Below are positions 1-9,419 of a stretch of DNA of 21,191 bases, piece after piece. Made by a program: the position numbers and the translations under genes. The DNA is from Parachlorella kessleri. Lineage: Eukaryota > Chlorophyta > Trebouxiophyceae > Chlorellales > Chlorellaceae. Position 1 is the stretch's first letter; each line of letters begins with the position of its first letter. The notes under the pieces were generated by a model. The model ran no database searches and had not been told where the DNA came from. It worked only from the letters and a program-made list of their open reading frames with translations. The stretch is from NCBI GenBank assembly GCA_001598975.1, contig BBXU01000844.1:1-21191 (forward strand). The letters run 5' to 3'.

Positions 1-3000
1 TCGCTCTGAGACCCCCCCCCCACCCCCCACACACACACACACACGATAAGAGCATACATAAACAAAACTTACCGCCGCCAGCGATTGGTAGAAGATTGCA
101 ATGGTGTTGAGCACAAACGCGATGGCGAAGCACGTGGCGGGAAACAGGTTTGCCGTCATCACCATGGTCAGAATCCACGTCTTCCCATCGTTGCGAGCGT
201 AGTAGCCGCCGCTCACGTAGCTGCAGCACAGGGTTGGCAAAGAAGGGCACCTTTCTTTCCCAATCTAGCAGCAGGCCTCCATGACAGGCCCGGTCTGGTT
301 CCGGGGCACCGTAGCTGCCGCTCCCATGGCTGCAACGCAGGGACGGTACACAAGGAGCCCCCAATCTAGCAGCACGCCCCCAGGGAGAAGCCGACCACTG
401 CCCGCAGCGGATATCAGGGCATGGCCACGGCCCGCAGGCTACAACACATTACAAAAAGTACAAACATTTATTGACCACGGAGCCAGCAGAGCTCATGGGA
501 CGGGGGGCAGATGCTAGGACCCCGCCCACACACAGGCACCACCGGATCCTGCTGCCGCAATGCCAATACAAGCCACCCCTAGTAGTCCACTGCTACGTTA
601 CCTACCCCCGACATGCATTGCCTGCCACCGTCAAAACCCCCACTCGCACGCAGACAAAGGGGTGAGGGCGTAGCAGATGAACTCCGTGACCATTGAGACC
701 AACAGATGCCACCTCTTGTCACGAGCCTTCCATCTTCTTCAAAGCCACTCACCCGCCCACAAAGGAGGTGAGGGCGTAGCAGATGATGAACACGGTGACA
801 ATCGTGCCCCTCTCCACAAAGAGTGTGCCCGCGATGGTGATGAGGATGACCGACAGCACCAGCAGGGCGAGCTGCACCCCTGTGCCGATGACCGCGGACA
901 GCAGCTCCAGGTAGGCGGCGGGGCGGAAGACGTCACCATGCACCTGCACGGAAAGGCATATGCGGATGTGTAGGGGTGCAGCTGTGCGCTGCCAGGTGCT
1001 TAAACGTTTGGCAGGGAGGGACGGAAGACGTCACCATGCACCTGCGCCAGCCAGCGCGGCACACATGAAGATGGACATCAGGGGCAGGGCATGACAAGTC
1101 CCCATGCACCTGATACAGCAAGGTGCCCCGGTCACTTGGCAAGTGAACAACATACCCCTGAACGCCACCTACGCTGGGAAGAGGTGCCGGGAGGAAAGCC
1201 ACGGACAGTCCGCCAATCACTGCGCAAGTGCGCAGCGCACCCCTGGCAACGAAGGGGGAGCACAGGGGGGGCAGGAGGGGAGCCCCATGCTGTGCATGCT
1301 ATGCACGGTGTGCCAGCTCACCAGTTTCCACCCGCTCTCTTCTGACATGTCCCTCTCCAGAGACTCCAGGTCGTCGTCGTCGCCGCGCGTGTACCGCGCA
1401 TAGTCCCGGCGCAGCGTGCGCATCAGGATCATGGAGACCAGGCCGGTGAGGAACATGACCATCATGAAGGAGTTGAAGATGGAGAACCAGTGGATCTGCA
1501 AGGAGATTTACAATGCACCATGGAGGCAAGGAGACAGTGACATGAAGGAGTTGAAGATCGAGAACCAGTGGATCTGCAAGGAGATTTACAATGCACCACG
1601 GGAGTCAAGCAGACAATGACATGAGGGAGTTGGAAGATGGAGGACCAGTGGATCTGCATGGGGGCTTGACAGGGCCGGTATGGGAGTCACGGAAACAGTG
1701 ATCATGAAGGAGTTGGAGATGGAGAACCAGTGGATCTGCATAGGGCAGCAAGTCTCCCCAAGTCGCAACCCGGCAACAGTCACAACGGGTGTCGCCCGCC
1801 CCCTGGCCGCCACCTTTCGGCCCGCCCTCAATCCCATCGCCATCTCCCACGCCCCCACCCTTTCATTTCACACCTGGTACAATGGAGTTACAATCCTGAA
1901 GCCCTCACTTACACATGCCTCCACCGCCCCCACCCCTCTCACTTCCTCACCTGGTGCTCAAAGAAGTTGTAGTCCAGGTAGCGCTCAAAGCGCCTGGCAA
2001 ACAGGATGGTGCTCGGCTTCCATTGGACGCTGTATGTGAACGTCAGCGCAGTGCCGCTCACTATCGGCTGAGGACTCTCCGAGGTCAGGTTGATCTGGAT
2101 GATCTGCAGGGAAGAAAGCACGCCGACGAGAGAACAAGGTAAGTAAGAGAGTTCCTCCGTTGCTGATAAGCAGGACTGGGGTCTTTCCGAGGCGAGACAG
2201 CTTCGGAACAGCACACTATGAAGACAATCCAGCAGACTTATAAGGTGCTAAATAAGGTCCATGTCAGACCGCCACAACGGACCAAGGGCTTCCCAGGTCA
2301 GGTCAATCTGCAGCGGAGACCGGCAGCTAGCACTGTCTAGGTCAAGAGTCAAGAGCGCATGACATTGCCAGCCTCGCCCGGAATGACAGGTGCAGTATGA
2401 GCTGTTGCTGAGTAGGCATACTTGATGCTCTTCCGACAAGCCATGCCAAAGCGTGCAGTATATACGCGGTGTGCAGGTGTGCGCACCAACCAGCCAGGCC
2501 TCTGGCAGGTGTCCCAAACCTCCTGCCTCCCTCCGTGCCTGCTGTCTCACATGGGCAGTGTGCCGTCCAGCGCTCCTCCACCAAATGATAAATAATTAAG
2601 AAAAACAAATGATGAAGGAAGGAAAAAATGAATGAATGAATAATTGAATGAACGAATAAATAAATAGATAAATAAAAAGAGGCGTATCCGCCCAGGCTCA
2701 CCCTGTTGCCGTTGTAGGCAATGTCCAGCGACTTGTGCGTGTAGATGTACACGTTGCTGTCACCCTTGGTTTGCTCTGGCGGGGGCCCCACAAAGCCCCA
2801 GATGGGCAAGTCATCAGCAAAGAACTCATACCTGCAAAGCACAAAAGCACAGCCACTGGCTGGGTTTGGATAACATCTGTGTTCTCGACATTCCGCCGGT
2901 AGGGCAGTTTGACCCCAGCAGACGAGCCTCACCCCAGGCTGAGAACCGGGCTTGGGCAAACACAATGCCAGGACATGTGGTCCATGTCAGGGTTGGCCGC

Positions 3001-4707
3001 TCACTCTCACTCACACACAACCGGCCAGCGGCAGCACCCGTGAGTTCAAATGATCCCTGTGCTTGCAGCTTGTTTGCCCCTTTCGGATGCCTGCTTCTTG
3101 ACGCAGCTGGCACCCGCCACATTGCTGCCTGACCCCTTCCTGTCACTTGCATTTACAATTCAAATGATCCCACACAATCATTTGTCGTCCCACTCGGCAT
3201 CCCACACATCCCCAGGCTTGCTCGGTCCTTCCGCCGCCTGCCAACCTCGCATGCATCAACCGCAGCCCTGAGCGGCGTTGTGTGGGCCTCTGCCCCACAC
3301 CTCCCCAGCCTTTGCCAACAGCACATAAGCCACACAGCCGCTTCGTGCCACAGTGGGTGTACAGCTGAGCAAGGCCTTTGCAAGTCGGCCCCTGCCCACT
3401 GCAGCCTCATCCTCTCATTTCCCAGGCCCTGCCTGCTAGTCCCCCACGCTCACCAGACTGGCAAGGCGGCCCTCGTCCTGGGACAAGTGACACCACACTC
3501 ACCAGTAATGCCTTTGCACCGCATCAATGAACTGCTGCGCACTGCCTGTGTCCACTGTTTGTGTGCAGATCTCGCGCTTGGGCATGTCGGCTGCAGCACA
3601 GCCACCGCAGCAGCAGCCGGCCTTGGTTATGGCAACCACAGTTAGGAACCCCGGCAAACGCTCCCTAACCGCCCCTGACAGCCACCGACTTGGCTTGCTG
3701 TTGTCCCAACATAATATGGGTGCCGACATGGACCATAGACACTAACCCCTCGGCAGTGTGTGTATGACCCATGGGCACATATACGATCCTTTCGGGACCT
3801 CCAGCACAACCTAAGCTTTCTGCCCCACCGCCGCAACAGCGTCAGCAGGTAAGGCTGCACACCCTTGTTCGTCCAACACCAACCCAAGGGGCGAGCTATG
3901 CAGCACACTCGTGCCACGCTCACTTCTGAACTTGACCTCGATCTGGCTGTCTATCAGCTGGTTGCCCTCCAGCACCTCCCCCAGGCCACCCCATTTGTGG
4001 GTGGCTTTTTGTGCGCCCGCAGGCTTGCAGAACGGCAGGTAGTAATAGTTGTCTGCAGGCACAGCATGCCCTAGGTGTGACAAAATTGTGACTGACCCGC
4101 AAGAGGTGGCGGAAAGCTGTAAGACTCGACAAGAGCAGCATAGCATGCCCTGGTGGGTGGTGGGCAAGGACATACGCAGGCACTTGCAAGCTGTGCACCC
4201 TCACGCTTGCTGTAAGGGAAGAGTGAGACTGCGGAATCTGCTTACATGTCTCTTGAGGGTTGTTGTATGGCCCAACCTTATTCACCTGCACCCAGACAGC
4301 CCCCAAACAACCCATGTCAGGCCGAGGGAGCTTAGCCAAAGAACTAGAGTCCTGGCAGATGCAGCTTCAGACATTTGGCTGCCGCACGAATACCCCAGCA
4401 AAGAACCGGACACAACTGCTGTTGAAGAGGGCGACTCACCCAGAGAACTATGGGGTCGCCAACAGAGTACTGCAGCACCAAGTTTAACTGTCAAGCTCAG
4501 AATCGGACCCGTACAGCCAGTCCACTTGTGTTCAGTGCACTGTAACCATATCTTATGAAGCACGAAGGGAGCCAGTCAGTAGGAAGCAGGATCGTGCACA
4601 CTGGGGTTGTACGTATCATGCCTTGCCTTGTGGTTGTGCTCATCGGCAGCCGCCTGATACAACAAGCTCAGCCCGATCAGGCCAAGCAAGGCTGGTCTTA
4701 GCTGCAT
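1..4707 (-). CDS. TM9SF/nonaspanin (EMP70) endomembrane protein, TMN11/12-like, 3' end outside window
   Basis: Multispanning Golgi/endosome protein of the TM9SF (EMP70, nonaspanin) family, which works in sorting of membrane proteins. Ten exons are visible: 4627-4707, 4440-4469, 4246-4285, 3924-4052, 3503-3590, 2702-2831, 1951-2103, 1322-1495, 753-943, 73-220. Joined they give 388 codons without a stop. ATG 4707 is the first ATG in its frame and opens a signal peptide (about residues 1-21) followed by DEHNHK. The luminal domain carries [30 protein letters not shown] and [13 protein letters not shown], all family hallmarks. Exon 8 holds [10 protein letters not shown] and TM1 (about 220-241), then a D/E-rich loop ending [15 protein letters not shown]. 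About three more membrane segments follow (289-317, 321-343, 354-382). The family is near 590-660 residues with nine TMs, so five TMs and the C-terminal sorting tail lie left of position 1. Intron 1 uses a GC donor and exon 2 is a 30-base microexon. Closest remembered relatives are plant TMN11/TMN12 and animal TM9SF3. The family assignment is firm; the subfamily is likely. Confidence 0.95.
12..44. repeat. C-run followed by (CA)n microsatellite
   Basis: Two C-tracts separated by an A run into about eight CA dinucleotides. The tract lies inside intron 10 of the minus-strand TM9SF gene, about 30 bases downstream of that intron's donor, so on the transcript it reads as (TG)n followed by G-runs. 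It is a simple repeat with no coding content and is likely length-polymorphic. Confidence 0.9.
202..380 (-). repeat. Degenerate ~100-bp tandem duplication spanning the exon 10 acceptor of TM9SF
   Basis: Plus positions 202-280 cover the start of exon 10, its acceptor at 221-222 and the first intron bases. They are echoed at 311-380: GTAGC(C/T)GCCGCTC, then a TGCAG/TGCAA-like acceptor, then CCCAATCTAGCAGCA. The upstream intron copy still has an AG at the acceptor position but has lost the reading frame. Confidence 0.75.
652..800 (-). repeat. Echo of the exon 9 3' end and donor inside intron 9 of TM9SF
   Basis: The motif GGTGAGGGCGTAGCAGATGA at 767-786 codes for ICYALT near the end of exon 9 on the minus strand. 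It recurs almost exactly at 661-680 within intron 9, about 106 bases further into the intron. The copy is followed by GTGACCATTG, matching GTGACAATCG in the exon. The donor equivalent in the copy is degenerate. Confidence 0.8.
919..1117 (-). repeat. Three spaced copies of the exon 9 acceptor edge of TM9SF
   Basis: The functional junction (exon 9 starts at 943; plus-strand CGTCACCATGCACCTGC at 931-947) is repeated almost exactly at about 1029-1045. A third, looser copy (CCCCATGCACCTG) lies at about 1098-1111. Each copy keeps CACCTG, which is CAG|GTG on the minus strand, so each could act as a 3' splice site. Only the copy at 943 continues into the conserved exon. Confidence 0.8.
1465..1740 (-). 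repeat. Four ~80-bp tandem copies of the exon 8 acceptor edge of TM9SF
   Basis: Copies begin near 1465, 1541, 1620 and 1704. Each contains ATGA(A/G)GGAGTTG(G)A(A)GAT, a near-invariant (G)A(A/G)(A/G)ACCAGTGGATCTGCA, and variable spacer. On the minus strand each reads CAG|ATCCACTGG, the exon 8 acceptor plus its first codons ([10 protein letters not shown]). The 1495 copy is the true exon because only it continues into TM1. Splicing at the next copy upstream (near 1575) would add a short tail and hit an in-frame TAA. Confidence 0.92.
2080..2325 (-). repeat. Echo of the exon 7 acceptor edge of TM9SF
   Basis: Exon 7 starts at 2103 on the minus strand with the acceptor CTGCAG and codons [10 protein letters not shown] second CTGCAG followed by a closely similar stretch (CAGATTGACCTGACCTGGG, coding IDLTWE) lies at about 2293-2316 in intron 6. 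It is shortened by a few bases relative to the exon, is not part of the model, and looks like a decayed tandem copy. Confidence 0.65.
2582..2680. repeat. AT-rich degenerate tetranucleotide tract (TGAA/ATAA-like)
   Basis: About 100 bases of very AT-rich sequence built from AATGA, TGAA and AATAA steps, in sharp contrast to its GC-rich surroundings. It lies in intron 6 of the TM9SF gene, starting only about 20 bases downstream of the exon 6 donor, so the transcript has a long T-rich tract just after that 5' splice site. Probably a decayed microsatellite; no coding content. Confidence 0.8.
3101..3146. repeat. Dispersed repeat, copy 1 (in TM9SF intron 5)
   Basis: GCAGCTGGCACCCGCCACA followed by TGCTG, a C-rich stretch and CCTGTCAC recurs at 18558-18611 in an intron of the ubiquitin protease gene, 15 kb away. 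The two copies share the core nearly exactly, with small substitutions and an insertion of about 8 bases. Weaker similarity continues on both sides. It is most likely a fragment of an interspersed element; I cannot name the family. Confidence 0.7.
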
Positions 4708-4952
4708 TTGTCGCAACCTGGTTAACTCGAAAGCATGCCTGCTAGTCTGCAGCCATGAAGCAGGCACAGGCACCACAGAGAACTTGGCAGTTGAACACAG
4801 CAGTCTGTCTGAAAGCGGGCCGGGAAACGGAGTTTGCCAAACAACTGGTTGATCAGTACTTGTTGCGGTACAAACGCTGAAACCTTGCCCTCGTTACTGT
4901 TAGCAGCTGCATTCTTTTTCAATGAGCCTAATCACTCTTCCTTTCTGTGTGG
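4708..4952. promoter_or_regulatory. Divergent promoter region between TM9SF and choline kinase
   Basis: 245 bases separate the start codons of two genes pointing away from each other (ATG 4707 on minus, ATG 4953 on plus). Both core promoters and 5' UTRs must therefore fit here, unless there are upstream noncoding exons. I see no convincing TATA box, and no motif I can assign. The inference of shared control rests on geometry alone. Confidence 0.55.
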
Positions 4953-7900
4953 ATGTCTACCTCTCACGCCTTAACCCCCTGCGACAGCTTGGACGTGGAT
5001 GTAGACCGTGTTCTAAAGGACCCCACGGCTGCCTTTAGCGATGTGCTACACGTCGTTCCAGGCTGGGACGAGGTATGTTGCAAGGCTGTGGTTGCATGCT
5101 CCTTTTGGCCCGAGAGTCGCATGACCAACACCGGCTTGTCGGCGCCTGCAGGAGTGCGCCCAGCATGTTAAGGTGCAGCAAATCAGTGGGGCTATGTCCA
5201 ACTTGGTGTTCCGTTGTCACGGCGCTTCTGCCCTTGAGGTGTGTCTATCGGAGCGCCCTGCAGGCTTTTGGTAGTTGTGCGGGCCCTGACTGTAGACTTG
5301 TATAAGCGGCGCTTGAACGGTGCATGGCTGCGGCTGTGACGTTGGGCGCGTGACTGGAGCATGGGGGGCAGGGCGCCGAGCAAGCGCCTGGCCCTATCTG
5401 GTTGCTACCATGGAGGCTGATCACAAAACGCTGCCAGGCGTGCATATGCAGCTTTTTGGTGAGCAGCGCCCTGGGTATATGGAAGCGTGGTGTCAGAGGC
5501 GTGCAGTATCCAAAAAGATGTTCAACCTGGCTGCAGAACAAAGTAGTGATAGTGCGCGTCTTCGGTCGCGGCGGCAAGCTTTTCAGCCATCAGCACGAAC
5601 GCAATATCTTCTTCCGAGCTTCAGAGCTTGGCTTGGGGCCCAAGTGCCTGGTGAGAGTGCCTCCTGGTCAACTCTGGCTTGGCGCTTTCTCAATAACTTG
5701 AACAACAAGTTTACTTCCTCTGTTGTGCATCATCCTATCCTGTCTGTAAGAAGTGCACAGTTGGTTCACAGCTTGCCGTGTCTAGGGAGGGCGAGACAAG
5801 AGTAGAACCTCTTGGAAAGGTGCTGCAAGGAATCAAGTCCCGCCTCGAAGGATCTTGAGTCTTGGCTGTAGGTCGATTGGAAAGAAGCTGCAAGAAAGGA
5901 AGTCCCGGCTCAAAGGACCTTGAGGCTTGGCTGCAGGTCGAGTTCCCCAGCGCTCGAGTTGAGGAGTTCTTGCCCGGCGCCAACCTGACTGCGGTGTCCA
6001 TGCGCGAACCGGCAACCGCCGCGGCCATTGCGCGGGCCATGGCAGCTTTCCATGTAGAGATGCTTGCAGCCGCAGCGCCGGCGGCACCTTCCACGCCGGT
6101 GCCCCGACCGCGGCAGGGACTTCCCGAAGATTTGAACCAACAAGCGCAGCATGCAAAGTATGCCCAGCAGCAGCAAGAAAGCGGGGCCCTGGGCCCAGGG
6201 GCAGGCGCTGCTATCTGGGGCCGCATCCGCAAGTGGCACGCTGTTGCGGTGGACTTGGCAGCACCCGAGGTTGAGGAGCTGGGGTTGATGAATGCCCTGC
6301 AAGAGGTATTTGTCAGACCCTGGATGGCAAGTCTAATGCCAAACTGGGTGGTGGCGGGCAGCCCTGCCTATGCTGGTGGTGAGGTGGATCCATCCTTCCA
6401 GCGCTCCTCTGGCACTGAGCGCGCCTCCATGTACACTTTGCAACGGTGTCTGTGTCGGTAGCTGAGTCGACTAAGCTGAGTAGAAGTGTGGGAGCTGAGC
6501 TGGGTGTGGTTGATTCCGTGGTGCTGTGCGCCAGAGTGGAAGCGTGCTGTGCTCATGTCTGCCGTTTTGCCTCGACATTTTGTTTGCCGCCTGGAAAGCC
6601 AGGCAGGGTTAGGAGAGCAATGACAAGGAGTGGCGATCCCTTGTTGCAGCTTGCCAAGCTGGAGGCATGCTTCTCTTCTCGCTTCCCCTCCTGGCTCGGC
6701 TTCTGCCACAACGACCTGCAGTATGGCAACATGCTCCTTGATGATCCAGCAGCGGAAGCTCATCAGGCCCAGCAGGGCCCTGCTGTGAGGCTGATCGACT
6801 ACGAGTACTCCACCTTGAATGACGTGGCATTTGACGTTGCCAACCACTGGTGAGCGCTGGCCGGCTATTGCAAGCTGCTAGGCGCGATTGAGTCCACACC
6901 TCGGGTGTATCCTCTAGGTTAACGTCCCCACGGGACTCTCTGTACTTTTGCCAGGGAGTGTGGTCGACCAGCGCTGCAGGAGAATGGCATTGCCCTGCAC
7001 TCTTGCACCTCCCTCTTTACAAAGCTGCTTGCGATGGGCTTGCGTGCAGGGTTGAGTACACGTATGACTACCACTCCGATGCGCCCCATGCCATCAACTG
7101 GGACAGGTTCCCCACACCGGACCAGCAGCTGGCATTCTGTGAGGCTTACGTGGCAGCCCTGCGGCAGCTGCTGTCAGAGCCTGGCGAGGGCCAGCAGGCT
7201 CAGCAGCAGCATGCGCAGCAGGGGCATGTATGGCCAGCCTCGGGCAGCGGCGGCAACAAGTCCAGCAACGCGGCAGCTGATGGCAAGGAAGGGCCCAGCC
7301 TTGCTGCTAAAGGGGAGGCCCTGGGTCAAGAGGACTCTGCATACTGCAACGGGTCGTCGCCAGAACGGCTGGGCGCCGGCGTGGCAGGTAGCAGCAGCAG
7401 CACCAGCAGCAGCAGTAGCAGGGGAGGGACAAAGGCGTGCCCGGCAGGGGTAGCCCTAGCGGAGGCCATTGTCGGCACTGAGGATGCTGTGCAGCTGCTG
7501 GTGGAGAAGGCGCTGGCGTACGCTACGCTTTGCCACCTGAAATGGACGCTGTGGGGGCTGATCCAGGTGGGTCGCATGTCAGGCTTTAGTAGGTGGCTGT
7601 GTCACTCGCACTGCTGCTGATGATGCTGCAGCCAATGTTTATGTGAAGCCAATCCCATGGCGTCAAGGCAACTAACCTAGGCAAGGTGTCTCCCGCTTGA
7701 CTCGCTTGGCCACCTGGCGACATATGTTAGAGCCACCTGTGCTAGGTTCAACCCCGGCCTGCCAGTGCTGCCCCTTGGGTTACATTATGACAACGACATA
7801 ACGCGAGGCTGGGAAATGGCAAGGGAATCTAGGCTGCTTGTGATGTGTTGGTCTTCTGCTCGGGATTGCCTGCTGGCCTGCTTGGGGTTCATTGGACACC

Positions 7901-8109
7901 TGGGACGTACGCTTCAGTCGCGCTTGGCTAAGTGCATCGTGTGGTACTGGCTACTGTTGTTTGAAGCTACAGGCTGACTACCCTAGCGCAGTGGTAATAG
8001 TTGTGTGCTTGGGGTGCAGGCCAAGGTATCAGATGTGGACTTCGATTATGTGGAATATTCCCGGCAGAGGGTTGAACGGTATCACAAAGCCAAGGCCGCC
8101 TTCCTGTAA
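4953..8109 (+). CDS. Choline/ethanolamine kinase, complete, 7 exons
   Basis: Cytosolic kinase phosphorylating choline or ethanolamine with ATP, the first step of the CDP-choline/CDP-ethanolamine (Kennedy) pathway. Exons: 4953-5072, 5152-5238, 5537-5650, 5937-6305, 6650-6849, 7050-7566, 8020-8109, encoding 498 residues. ATG 4953 is chosen because an in-frame TAA (4929-4931) precedes it. No signal or transit peptide is evident. N-lobe: ISGAMSNLVFR and VVIVRVFGRGG, then RVEEFLPG with IARAMAAFH. C-lobe: Brenner-type catalytic motif HNDLQYGN (250-257, Asp252) and choline kinase motif LIDYEYSTLND...FDVANHW (278-297, metal-binding Asp280), then VEYTYDY. The C-terminus (AKVSDVDFDYVEYSRQRVERY) matches the family end. 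A Gln/Ser/Gly-rich insert of about 95 residues (340-435, with a poly-Ser run) makes it longer than typical 350-450-residue relatives. Catalytic residues are intact. Choline versus ethanolamine preference cannot be read from sequence. The next gene downstream (9420) is unrelated. The stop codon overlaps a TGTAA; no other clear poly(A) signal was seen. Confidence 0.95.
5811..5940 (+). repeat. 65-bp tandem duplication spanning the exon 4 acceptor of choline kinase
   Basis: Two imperfect copies, 5811-5875 and 5876-5940, share TTGGAAAG, GCTGCAAG, AAGTCCCG and CTTGGCTG(T/C)AGGTCG. The second copy contains the true acceptor (exon 4 starts at 5937). The first has an equivalent TAG|GTCG. Because 65 is not a multiple of three, use of the upstream site would shift the frame. 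Confidence 0.88.
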
Positions 8110-9419
8110 GCTGCTGGCATTGTGATCTTGCTGAGGCTGGATGCCGTGCACTGGATGGACACTAAACTCAACTTAAATTGCGGTGACGGCTTGCTGGGTA
8201 GCTGCCCCTTATACGAGTCCAACCTGCAAGGCGGTCGCCATGCATTGTGGTGGTGTATTGGGTGACTAATGGCAGAAGGTGGGTTCCGTTATAACTGTGG
8301 TAACTTGGGTGGGGTAACTGTTGTGGGCTTCACAGGTAGGAGATGAGGGTGACTTCCCAGCTTACAGTGGCTGCAGTACCTTGGCTGACTTGCACTTTTT
8401 TGCGACGGCTTTGAGTTTGAGTATGACTCATGGTGTTGATTTGCTGACCCTGGCCTAGCTAGGAGGGTAGATCAGGTCTTGGCAAGAAACAGAATTTATA
8501 ACTTGAGTTCCTTGCTCTCTTGTCCGGCAGTTTTCTCCCTGGCGTCTGCCTTAAATGTCCTATGACTATTGCTGTGGGGAGGACTCTCCTGTTCTGGGTG
8601 CCCGGCTGGGCATGCCTTGCATGCAACACCTGGACCCAGCAAATTGCTACTCTTAGCCTATCCTCCTTACACTGGTTCCCCAGATTGTTTCTGTCGAGTT
8701 TTACAGATGGACCTAAATTGGACGGAGTGGGCTCCCATGTCCCACCCATGCATGTGCAACTTGTTGACTAGCCTTGCCCCACAGTGAGAAAGGAGTCCGA
8801 CCTGAAGGTCCGGGGGAGCTGGCCTCATACAGTCCAATCAGTACACTTCACTTCTCCGCGTTTGCATTGCCTAGGCAGGCCCGCTACCACAGCAAACACC
8901 GTGCAGCCTATTCTATGCACTGTGTGCGCAAATGCATTCTGTGCTGAGCGGCATGGCGCACCATTTTAAGACCAAGGTTGGCATGTGTCGGGGAATTCGT
9001 CGATGCACCGTGGCATAATGCAAGGTGGCATAATCTTGCATAATCATCACAGCGACTAGTGGACGTGATGATGATTAAGACGACTAACCGGAGCGTCTCT
9101 ATCCACCATGGTGCTGCCGATTGGGCTGCGGACAGGGTAATCCTGGTCTTGCACTGCCGGCCCATTTTTGCCCTCCGCCTTTTAGGGGGGGAAGCTCTTC
9201 GGGCTTCGAACTGCGTTGACGGCCTGTCCAGTGCAGACCGCCTGCCTTGCTGGTCCGCTGTGTACGTTCCCCTGATCAGTTCCTGCCCGCGGTCTGCCCA
9301 GCGAACGAGCTGTGTCAATCTAGGGCTGACATGCGTGACATGCCAGGGAACTCCCATCGGCAGTCTGCACGGTAGACGCGCTCCTCTGTCAACCGGAGGC
9401 CCCAGCAGGCACTGAATCA
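8110..9419. other. Intergenic region, no gene recognised
   Basis: 1,310 bases between the choline kinase stop and the O-fucosyltransferase-like start, both on plus. It should hold the 3' UTR of the first gene and the promoter and 5' UTR of the second. Short reading frames are present but show no family motif. Near 9009-9046 there is a small cluster of GCATAAT repeats (GTGGCATAATGCAAGGTGGCATAAT then GCATAAT again), AT-richer than its surroundings and 375-410 bases upstream of ATG 9420. Its role is unknown. Confidence 0.6.

Noticed and set aside
2342..2965. Long minus-strand open frame (207 codons) as a single exon
   Set aside because: Only its middle (2702-2831) matches the TM9SF family; the rest runs through introns, including the AT-rich tract, and lacks family similarity.
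9062..9160. Possible box C/D snoRNA from GTGATGATGA at about 9067
   Set aside because: No D box (CTGA) at a suitable distance and no terminal stem.
9190..9230. GTTCGAAGCCC on the minus strand, resembling a tRNA T-loop
   Set aside because: No paired T-stem, anticodon arm or acceptor stem can be built around it.
9059..9415. Open frame ending four bases before the O-fucosyltransferase start
   Set aside because: 118 codons with no recognisable motif or membrane/signal pattern; more likely 5' UTR or promoter sequence.
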